Assembly (NCBI GenBank): GCA_002438065.1 | Contig: DJSP01000116.1 | Coordinates: 1-27,848, forward strand | Length of the DNA: 27,848 nt | Origin: Caryophanales bacterium UBA6331 | Lineage (GTDB): Bacteria > Bacillota_I > Bacilli_A > RF39 > UBA660 | Reading direction: 5' to 3' | Shown here: positions 22,082-27,848 of the stretch, piece after piece | Numbering within the stretch: the first letter of the stretch is position 1 | How the letters are laid out: the number at the start of each line of letters is the position of its first letter | The notes under the pieces: model-generated | Database searches by the model: none | What the model was told of the DNA's origin: nothing | What the model saw: the letters and a program-made list of their open reading frames with translations, nothing else | Made by a program: the position numbers and the translations under genes

Positions 22082-24421
22082 ATGGATAATGAATTTAAAG
22101 TGTTAGATGAATATTTTAGAGTGGTTAATTATTTATCTTGTGCAATGATTTATTTAAAGGATAATCCTTTACTTAGAAAATCTTTAGAAATGGATGATAT
22201 TAAAAAGAAGTTAGTAGGACATTGGGGAAGTGCACCAGGACAAAATTTTATTTATGCTCATTTAAATAGAGTCATCAACAAGTATGATTTAAATATGATT
22301 TATATTTCAGGACCTGGTCATAGTGGACAGGCTATGGTTGCTAATTCTTATATTGAAGGAACTTATAATGAATTTTATCCTGAGGTAACTAATGATTTAG
22401 AAGGATTAACTAAGTTATGTAAGAGTTTTAGTTTTCCAGGAGGACTTCCTTCTCATGTTGCACCAAATGTTCCAGGATCTATTAATGAAGGTGGAGAACT
22501 TGGTTATAGTTTAGCTCATGCTTATGGTGCTGTTTTAGATAATCCTAAGTTGATTGCAGCTTGTGTTATTGGGGATGGAGAAGCTGAAACTGGTCCTCTT
22601 GCAGCAAGTTGGCAAATAAATAAGTTGATTAATCCCATTACTGATGGTGCTGTTTTACCAATACTACATTTAAATGGTTATAAAATTGCTAATCCGACTA
22701 TTTTAGCAAGAATTAGTGAAAAAGAACTTATTAGTTATTTTGAAGGGATGGGATATCATCCATATATTGTTAGTGGTTATAAAGTTAGTGATATGCATAA
22801 ATTAATGGCTGATGCGATGGATAAAGTTATTTTAGAGATTAAAACTATTCAAAGTAAAGCAAAATTAAGTAATAATAGTAAGAGACCTTATTGGCCAATG
22901 ATTATTTTAAAAACTCCTAAAGGATGGACAGGAATTAAGGAATATAATGGATTAAAGATAGAAGGTTCATTTAGATCTCATCAAGTTCCTATTAACGTAA
23001 GTGATGCTAATCCGGATAATTTAAAATTATTAGAGAAGTGGCTTAAGAGTTATAAAGTAGATGATTTATTTGATGAAAATGGTAGGGTAATTAGGGAAAT
23101 AAGAGATTTTGTTCCTAAAAAAGATAAAAGAATGAGTAGTAGTAAATACGCTAATGGGGGATTACTACTTAAAGATTTAAAATTACCTGATTATAAAGAT
23201 TATGCTGTTAAATTTGATGGTCATGGTACTATGCAAGCTAGCGACATGTTAAATTTAGGCACTTATTTAATGGATGTTATTAAGAAAAATGATAATTTTA
23301 GAATTTTTGGGCCTGATGAAGCATTATCTAATAGATTTAATGATGTTTTTAAGGTTACTAATAGAAAATGGAATGGGCAATTACTTTCTAGTGATGAATA
23401 TTTAGCAGCAAATGGTAAGGTTATTGATAGTATTTTATCTGAACATGTTTGTGAAGGATTATTAGAAGGATATTTATTAACTGGTAGACATGGTTTAATG
23501 CATAGTTATGAAGCATTTATAAGAATTGTAGATTCTATGGCAAGTCAGCATGCTAAGTGGATTAAAATGTGTAAGGAAATTCCTTGGAGAAGTGATATAG
23601 CAAGTTTAAATTATATTTTAGCTAGTCATTGTTGGCAACAAGATCATAATGGCTTTACTCATCAAGATCCGGGATTTATTAATCATTTAGTTACTAAGAA
23701 AGCTGATACTGTTAGAATTTATTTACCAATAGATGCTAATACGTTACTTTCTTGTACTAATCATATTTTACAAACTAAAAATTATATTAATTTAATTATT
23801 GCTTCTAAGCATCCTTCTTATCAGTGGCTTAATATGGAAGAAGCTAGTAAACATTGTGCTAATGGGATTGGAATATTTGACTGGGCAAGTGATAATAATC
23901 CCGATATAGTTATGGCTTGTGCTGGTGATACGCCAACGGTTGAAGTTCTTGCGGCGACTCAGATTATGAAGGAATATATTCCTGAACTTAAGATAAGAGT
24001 TGTTAATGTTATTGATTTAATGAAATTACAATCTGACTTGGATCATCCTCATGGATTATCTAATGATGAATATAATAAATTATTTACTAAGGATAAACCT
24101 ATCATATTCGCATTTCATGGATATCCTCATTTGATTCATCAGCTCACTTATAAGAGATGTAATCAAAATATGCATGTTCATGGTTATATTGAAGAAGGAA
24201 CTATTACAACACCTTTTGATATGAGGGTATTAAATAAACTTGATAGATATCATTTAATTTTAGATGCTATGAAGTATGTTAAGGTTAATAAGAGTAAGAA
24301 ACAAGCACTTATTAATAAATGCGAAGAAACTTTAAAATATCATAATGAATATATTAGAGAAAATGGGATAGATATACCTGAAGTAGTTAATTTTAAATGG
24401 AATAGAGAAGACACTAAGTAG
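22082..24421 (+). CDS. xfp: Phosphoketolase (xylulose-5-P/fructose-6-P)
   Basis: This thiamine-diphosphate enzyme of 779 aa splits xylulose 5-phosphate (and often fructose 6-phosphate) with phosphate to acetyl phosphate plus glyceraldehyde 3-phosphate (or erythrose 4-phosphate). Motifs: GHWGSAPGQNFIYAHLNR (46-63), GPGHSGQ (77-83), SFPGGLPSHVAPNVPGS (117-133), GDGEAETG (164-171, diphosphate binding), and DPGFINH in the second half. Length is normal. The start is 22082, not the in-frame ATG at 22076, because TAGGAG (22069-22074) is 7 nt from the first and 1 nt from the second. With rpe it indicates a heterofermentative pentose route yielding acetyl phosphate. A hairpin terminator overlaps its stop. 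Confidence 0.97.
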   Translation: MDNEFKVLDEYFRVVNYLSCAMIYLKDNPLLRKSLEMDDIKKKLVGHWGSAPGQNFIYAHLNRVINKYDLNMIYISGPGHSGQAMVANSYIEGTYNEFYPEVTNDLEGLTKLCKSFSFPGGLPSHVAPNVPGSINEGGELGYSLAHAYGAVLDNPKLIAACVIGDGEAETGPLAASWQINKLINPITDGAVLPILHLNGYKIANPTILARISEKELISYFEGMGYHPYIVSGYKVSDMHKLMADAMDKVILEIKTIQSKAKLSNNSKRPYWPMIILKTPKGWTGIKEYNGLKIEGSFRSHQVPINVSDANPDNLKLLEKWLKSYKVDDLFDENGRVIREIRDFVPKKDKRMSSSKYANGGLLLKDLKLPDYKDYAVKFDGHGTMQASDMLNLGTYLMDVIKKNDNFRIFGPDEALSNRFNDVFKVTNRKWNGQLLSSDEYLAANGKVIDSILSEHVCEGLLEGYLLTGRHGLMHSYEAFIRIVDSMASQHAKWIKMCKEIPWRSDIASLNYILASHCWQQDHNGFTHQDPGFINHLVTKKADTVRIYLPIDANTLLSCTNHILQTKNYINLIIASKHPSYQWLNMEEASKHCANGIGIFDWASDNNPDIVMACAGDTPTVEVLAATQIMKEYIPELKIRVVNVIDLMKLQSDLDHPHGLSNDEYNKLFTKDKPIIFAFHGYPHLIHQLTYKRCNQNMHVHGYIEEGTITTPFDMRVLNKLDRYHLILDAMKYVKVNKSKKQALINKCEETLKYHNEYIRENGIDIPEVVNFKWNREDTK

Positions 24422-24436
24422 GTGTTTTCTTTTTTT
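24406..24436 (+). terminator. Rho-independent terminator after xfp
   Basis: AGAAGACAC (24406-24414) pairs with GTGTTTTCT (24422-24430, one G-T pair), 7-nt loop, followed by a T-run. It includes the stop codon. Confidence 0.8.
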
Positions 24437-24462
24437 AAAAGTTTTTTCGAAAATTCGTAATT

Positions 24463-24497
24463 TATCAATTGATATGGCAAAACTATTATTTTATTAT
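24463..24497 (+). promoter_or_regulatory. Promoter of the damage module with palindromic operator over -35
   Basis: The 12-bp perfect palindrome TATCAATTGATA (24463-24474) contains the -35 box TTGATA (24469-24474). A 17-nt spacer leads to -10 TATTAT (24492-24497). The ATG at 24523 follows GATGGAGA. A palindrome over the -35 fits a repressor site, possibly autoregulation by the HTH protein encoded next, as MqsA-type proteins do. Confidence 0.6.
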
Positions 24498-24522
24498 AGA
24501 TAACAAGAGATGGAGAATTGAT

Positions 24523-24960
24523 ATGGAAGGTATTATTAAAACTAGAAAAAGAAAATCTGAAGTGAAAGGAGTTGTGTTAGAAATTATCGAAGAATATATG
24601 ATTGATTCAAATACTGGTGATGAGATAAATAATCATAAACTTGATATGGAAAATGATAAAAAATTAGTTGATGCATATAAAGAAAACAAAGAATTATTAA
24701 CATCTAATGAAATTAAAGAAATAAGAAATAAATATGGTATGACTCAAAAAGAATATGCTTTTGCACTGGGAATGGGAGAAATTTCAATTCATAGATTTGA
24801 AAAGACTTTTATTCAATCTGATGAAACTGATTCTTTAATGAGATTAAGTGTTGATCCATCTATTATGCTTAAATTACTTAAGATTAACAAATCTCGTTTT
24901 GAAGATGATGTTTATAATAGATTAGCAAATAAATGTGAAGAATTAATTAGTGGTAAATAA
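24523..24960 (+). CDS. MqsA-like HTH protein without the zinc finger
   Basis: This is a DNA-binding protein of 145 aa. Its second half matches the C-terminal HTH of MqsA/YgiT-type antitoxins: LLTSNEIKEIRNKYGMTQKE, then YAFALGMGEISIHRFEKTFI, with the typical pattern of a GLSQ-like turn and GxGEVTIxRxE recognition helix. The N-terminal half keeps the layout (EEYMIDSNTGDEINNHKLDMEN) but has no CxxC pairs, so the usual zinc site is absent. No toxin gene is adjacent. The start at 24523 follows GATGGAGA; an in-frame codon at 24469 lies inside the promoter. It precedes dinD by 25 nt and may regulate the module. Confidence 0.65.
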   Translation: MEGIIKTRKRKSEVKGVVLEIIEEYMIDSNTGDEINNHKLDMENDKKLVDAYKENKELLTSNEIKEIRNKYGMTQKEYAFALGMGEISIHRFEKTFIQSDETDSLMRLSVDPSIMLKLLKINKSRFEDDVYNRLANKCEELISGK

Positions 24961-24985
24961 TTATAGTTTAAATTAGGGAGGAACA

Positions 24986-25816
24986 ATGGATACACTAGAA
25001 AAATATAATGAAAAAAATTTTGAAGATATAAAACATATTGATGAATATGGTAATGAATATTGGTATGCACGTGAGTTGCAACAAGTTTTAGATTATAAAG
25101 AATGGCGAAAATTTTTAGGCGTAATCGACAAAGCCAAAGATGCCTGCAATAATAGTAATTTTACATTATCTGACCATTTTGTCCAAGTGGACAAAATGGT
25201 TGAAATAGGCTCTGGGGCTAAAAGAAAACAAGTTGATTTTAAACTATCAAGATATGCATGTTATTTGATAGTTCAAAATGCGAATCCGAATAAGGAAGTT
25301 GTTGCACTTGGACAAACTTATTTTGCTGTTCAAACAAGAAAACAAGAATTAACTGAAAAAGAATATTCTATGTTAACTGAAGATGAAAAAAGATTTTATC
25401 AAAGAAATTTAACTAGAAAAGGAAATTATTCTTTGAATCAAGTTGCTAAAAAATGTGGAGTTAAAAATTTTGATAAATTTCATAATGCGGGATATAGAGG
25501 TTTATATAATGGCGAATCTGCTGATGATATAGCTAAAAGAAAAGGTTTAAGATACCGAGAGGATATACTAGATAATATGGGTAGTGAAGAGTTAGCAGCT
25601 AATCTTTTTCGTATATCACAAACTGAATCAAAATTAAAAAGAGATAATGTAAGTGGCGAAAAAGATGCTAACGAAACTCATTATAATATTGGTAAAAATA
25701 TTAGAGAAGTAATTGCTAAAAATGGTGGTACAATGCCAGAAGACTTACCAACTCCTAAAAAGTCTTTAAAAGAACTTGAAAAAGAAGAAATAAAAAAATT
25801 GAAAGAAAATAATTAG
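24986..25816 (+). CDS. dinD: DNA-damage-inducible protein D
   Basis: This 276-aa protein matches E. coli DinD (274 aa) along its whole length: EYGNEYWYARELQQVLDYKEW, DKAKDACNNS, DHF...KMVEIGSGAKR, LSRYACYLIVQNANP, GQTYFAVQTRKQEL, LAANLFRISQTE, and GGTMPEDLPTPKKS. The N-terminal half is a Bro-N-like domain. In E. coli it is an SOS-induced, RecA-binding protein that limits strand exchange. Here it follows an HTH gene after 25 nt with a strong GGGAGG site, and a Y-family polymerase gene follows. Such genes are often carried by mobile DNA. A 28-bp palindrome lies inside the coding region (25173-25200). Confidence 0.93.
   Translation: MDTLEKYNEKNFEDIKHIDEYGNEYWYARELQQVLDYKEWRKFLGVIDKAKDACNNSNFTLSDHFVQVDKMVEIGSGAKRKQVDFKLSRYACYLIVQNANPNKEVVALGQTYFAVQTRKQELTEKEYSMLTEDEKRFYQRNLTRKGNYSLNQVAKKCGVKNFDKFHNAGYRGLYNGESADDIAKRKGLRYREDILDNMGSEELAANLFRISQTESKLKRDNVSGEKDANETHYNIGKNIREVIAKNGGTMPEDLPTPKKSLKELEKEEIKKLKENN
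25173..25200. repeat. 28-bp palindrome inside dinD
   Basis: ACCATTTTGTCCA (25173-25185) and TGGACAAAATGGT (25188-25200) are perfect 13-bp arms around AG. It encodes the DHFVQVDKMV part of DinD. It matches the palindrome at 25824-25851 in 20 of 28 positions. Confidence 0.8.
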
Positions 25817-25823
25817 TTATTAT

Positions 25824-25851
25824 ATCATTTGTCCCAATTGGGAAAAATGAT
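25824..25851. repeat. 28-bp palindrome after dinD
   Basis: ATCATTT-G-TCCCAATTGGGA-A-AAATGAT is symmetric except for one pair. It starts 7 nt after the dinD stop. It may act as a terminator-like hairpin, although no good T-run follows, or as a protein site upstream of the polymerase promoter. Confidence 0.75.
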
Positions 25852-25871
25852 TGATATTTTAAAAAATATTA

Positions 25872-25900
25872 TTGTTATATAAACAATTGTTTGATATAAT
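25872..25900 (+). promoter_or_regulatory. Promoter of the Y-family polymerase with SOS-like operator in the spacer
   Basis: -35 TTGTTA (25872-25877), a 17-nt spacer, -10 TATAAT (25895-25900). The spacer holds the perfect palindrome AAACAATTGTTT (25881-25892), which has the layout of the Bacillus LexA box GAAC-N4-GTTC with the outer pair changed to A/T. Position between the promoter boxes fits a repressor site. Transcription should start about 25907. Confidence 0.65.
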
Positions 25901-25915
25901 TTAATTGTGGTTGAT

Positions 25916-27415
25916 ATGAACAGATATTATATGTGTATTGATTTAAAAAGCTTTTATGCATCAGTTGAATGTGTTGAAAGGCACTTAGATCCATTAAACA
26001 CTAATTTAGTTGTTGCAGATAAAAGTAGAACTGAAAAAACTGTATGTCTTGCTATAACTCCTAGTTTAAAACAGTATGGATTAGGAGGTAGAGCAAGATT
26101 ATTTGAAGTTGTTCAAAAAGTTAAAGAAGTAAATAACCAAAGAAGAAGAGAAAATAATTATAGAAAATTTAGAGGTAAATCTTATTTTGATAGTGAACTT
26201 AAAAAGAATAAAACTTTAGAATTAGATTATTTGATAGCAACTCCACAAATGAAAAAATATATGATTTATAGTACTAAAATATATAATATTTATTTAAAAT
26301 ATTTAGCATCTGAAGATATATTTCCTTATTCAATAGATGAAGTATTTTGTGATATTACAAATTATTTAAAATTTTATAAAAAAACACCTGAGGAACTTGC
26401 AACAACTATTATTAAAGATGTTTATAACGAAACAGGAATAACTGCAACAGCAGGAATAGGAACTAATATGTATTTAGCTAAAATTGCAATGGATATAGTG
26501 GCTAAACATATGAAATCAAATGAAATTGGAGTTAGAATGGCATCTTTAGACGAAATGTCTTACCGAAAAGTTTTGTGGGATCATAAACCATTAACTTCTT
26601 TTTGGAGAGTTGGAAAAGGTATTGCTAAGAAGTTAGAAGAAAATGGAATGTATACAATGGGTGATGTAGCATTAATGTCTATTAAAAATGAAAACTATTT
26701 ATATAATTTGTTTGGAGTTAATGCGGAATTATTAATAGATCATGCATGGGGTTATGAACCAACAACAATAGAGGATGTAAAAAAATATAAACCAGAAGCA
26801 AGTAGTTTATCTTCAGGACAAGTATTACATTGTCCCTATAACTATGAAGGAACAAAATTAATTGTTAGAGAAATGATTGATTCGTTAGCGCTTGATTTAA
26901 CGGAAAAAGATTTAACAACAAAGCAAATAGTTTTAGATTTAACTTATGATGTTTCAAATTTAACTAATCCAGAAATAAGAAATAAATATAATGGTCCAAT
27001 AACCATAGATAGTTATGGAAGATATGTTCCAAAGAATGCGCATGGAACAATTAATTTAGATTATTATACTTATTCAAGTAAGATATTATCTGAAAAGTGT
27101 ATTCAGTTATATGATGAAATTGTTAATAAAAATCTTTTAGTAAGAAAAATAAATATTACAGTGTGTAATTTAAAAGCAGAAAGTAAAACTAAAAATGATT
27201 TAGTTTTTGAGCAATTAGATTTATTTAACACCATAGATAAAACTTTAGAAAAAGAAGAAACCAAAAAACATCAAGAAGATGATAAAAAATTACAACATGC
27301 AATTATTGATATAAAAAATAAATTTGGAAAGAACTCAATTCTTAAAGGAATGAATTTAGAAGAAGGATCAACTGCTATTGTTCGAAATAGAGAAGTAGGA
27401 GGACATAAAGGATAA
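25916..27415 (+). CDS. Y-family DNA polymerase, UvrX/UmuC type
   Basis: This is a translesion DNA polymerase of 499 aa. The palm begins YYMCIDLKSFYASVECVERH (Asp9); the second acidic pair is in PYSIDEVFCDIT (Asp141, Glu142). TAGIGTNMYLAKIAMDIVAKH is the Y-family signature, and FWRVGKGIAKKLEENGMYTMGDVA the thumb HhH region. QLDLF at 433-437 is a probable sliding-clamp motif. The form VVADKSRTEKTVCLAITP and the downstream YolD-like gene place it with Bacillus UvrX. The preferred ATG is 25916; an in-frame GTG at 25907 coincides with the expected transcription start. Neither has a ribosome binding site. Confidence 0.92.
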   Translation: MNRYYMCIDLKSFYASVECVERHLDPLNTNLVVADKSRTEKTVCLAITPSLKQYGLGGRARLFEVVQKVKEVNNQRRRENNYRKFRGKSYFDSELKKNKTLELDYLIATPQMKKYMIYSTKIYNIYLKYLASEDIFPYSIDEVFCDITNYLKFYKKTPEELATTIIKDVYNETGITATAGIGTNMYLAKIAMDIVAKHMKSNEIGVRMASLDEMSYRKVLWDHKPLTSFWRVGKGIAKKLEENGMYTMGDVALMSIKNENYLYNLFGVNAELLIDHAWGYEPTTIEDVKKYKPEASSLSSGQVLHCPYNYEGTKLIVREMIDSLALDLTEKDLTTKQIVLDLTYDVSNLTNPEIRNKYNGPITIDSYGRYVPKNAHGTINLDYYTYSSKILSEKCIQLYDEIVNKNLLVRKINITVCNLKAESKTKNDLVFEQLDLFNTIDKTLEKEETKKHQEDDKKLQHAIIDIKNKFGKNSILKGMNLEEGSTAIVRNREVGGHKG

Positions 27416-27819
27416 TGAATAAATATGAAGATATTATTAATCTACCTCATTATGAGCCTAAGTATCATTCTAGAATGAATATAGATAAGAGAGCCGGACA
27501 ATTTGCGCCTTTTGCAGCTTTAGTTGGATATGATGAAGAAATAAAAGAAACGGCTAGATTAACAACAAGAAAACATATTTTAGATGAAGAAAGTGTTGAT
27601 AAACTTAATAAGACTTTAAATATAATAAATGAAAATATTAATAAACATTTGGAAATTAAGATTATTTATTTTATTGCAGATTTAAAAAAAGAAGGCGGAA
27701 AATATATAAGTAAAACTGGTAAAGTTAAATCACTAGATTTAGTTAATGGATATATTAAAATGATTGATAATGAAAAAATTTATTTGAATGATATAATTGA
27801 AATTGTAATTTTAAAGTAA
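27415..27819 (+). CDS. YolD-like protein
   Basis: This protein has 134 aa and belongs to the YolD-like family, encoded next to uvrX-type polymerase genes in Bacillota and their phages. Its role is thought to be accessory to the polymerase, perhaps as a UmuD-like partner. Family marks are HYEPKYHSRMNIDKRAGQFA with PFAALVGYDE near the N-terminus, a helical DEESVDKLNKTLNIINENI part, and a beta-rich C-terminal half. The ATG overlaps the polymerase stop by one base (TAATG), with AGGAGG about 12 nt upstream, so the two are translationally coupled. Confidence 0.88.
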   Translation: MNKYEDIINLPHYEPKYHSRMNIDKRAGQFAPFAALVGYDEEIKETARLTTRKHILDEESVDKLNKTLNIINENINKHLEIKIIYFIADLKKEGGKYISKTGKVKSLDLVNGYIKMIDNEKIYLNDIIEIVILK

Positions 27820-27835
27820 TTTCTGTAAGTTAGTG

Positions 27836-27841
27836 TATAAT
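27836..27841 (+). promoter_or_regulatory. Possible -10 box at the window end
   Basis: TATAAT at 27836-27841 lies 17 nt after the YolD-like stop. No clear -35 box is seen, and the gene it would serve lies beyond the window. Confidence 0.3.
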
Positions 27842-27848
27842 ATGTTGG

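Noticed and set aside
24421..24522. In-frame start at 24469 for the MqsA-like protein
   Set aside because: It lies inside the promoter (-35 box at 24469-24474) and lacks a ribosome site; the ATG at 24523 has one.
24523..25816. HTH gene and dinD as a toxin-antitoxin pair
   Set aside because: DinD is a known damage-inducible protein with no toxin motif that I can see, and the pair size and order are not those of known MqsRA systems.

Overview
The window is very AT-rich, roughly a quarter G+C by eye. Codons favour A/T endings, and reading is by the standard bacterial code: TGG encodes Trp, and TGA is used as a real stop, for example at the ends of proS and rlmN. A PASTA-domain Ser/Thr kinase with its PP2C phosphatase, SipW-type signal peptidase, sortases, a SpoVIF-like protein, UvrX/YolD-type repair genes and phosphoketolase together point to a fermentative, Gram-positive, low-GC Bacillota. 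It is probably an uncultivated gut-type Bacilli lineage (RF39/Erysipelotrichia-like), not a true mycoplasma. The lineage is an inference.

Layout. 1-2.3 kb: a BsaA/TasA-like matrix protein, its SipW-type signal peptidase and a secreted InlB-repeat protein. 2.3-4.7 kb: a membrane thioredoxin-fold protein lacking CXXC, trmL, a poorly coding gap, a 4Fe-4S ferredoxin on the minus strand and a tail-anchored protein. 4.75-6.24 kb: an insertion sequence with 25-bp inverted ends, an 18-bp target duplication and a twice-frameshifted transposase. It lies against the promoter of the next operon: a thioester/SpaA adhesin with a VPKTG anchor, its sortase and a polytopic membrane protein. 9.5-9.9 kb: a decayed IS200/IS605-type element. 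9.9-11.5 kb, minus strand: a class B sortase fused to a large cytosolic domain. 11.7-13.8 kb: proS, a 37-aa membrane peptide and spoVIF. 13.8-18.8 kb: a tight operon rlmN-stp-prkC-rsgA-rpe linking ribosome maturation to Ser/Thr signalling. It is convergent with a GT-C-like membrane protein at 18.8-20.5 kb. 20.7-24.4 kb: an HTH-metallophosphoesterase, then a 30-aa membrane peptide and phosphoketolase. 24.5-27.8 kb: a probable DNA-damage module made of an MqsA-like HTH protein, DinD, a Y-family polymerase and a YolD-like protein.

How the parts work together. Two cell-surface assembly routes lie close together: SipW-processed matrix proteins and sortase-anchored adhesins. The rpe and xfp genes fit pentose-phosphate/phosphoketolase fermentation. 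The damage module carries AATT-centred palindromes over two promoters, and two related 28-bp palindromes in and just after dinD.

The most notable less-expected signals are: (1) three genes (class B sortase, rlmN, Y-family polymerase) whose -10 boxes lie exactly 6 nt from a possible start codon with no Shine-Dalgarno sequence, suggesting leaderless or near-leaderless mRNAs; (2) the long-duplication IS beside the adhesin promoter; (3) the sortase/cytosolic-domain fusion; (4) the palindromes of the damage module. No tRNA, rRNA or CRISPR array was seen.
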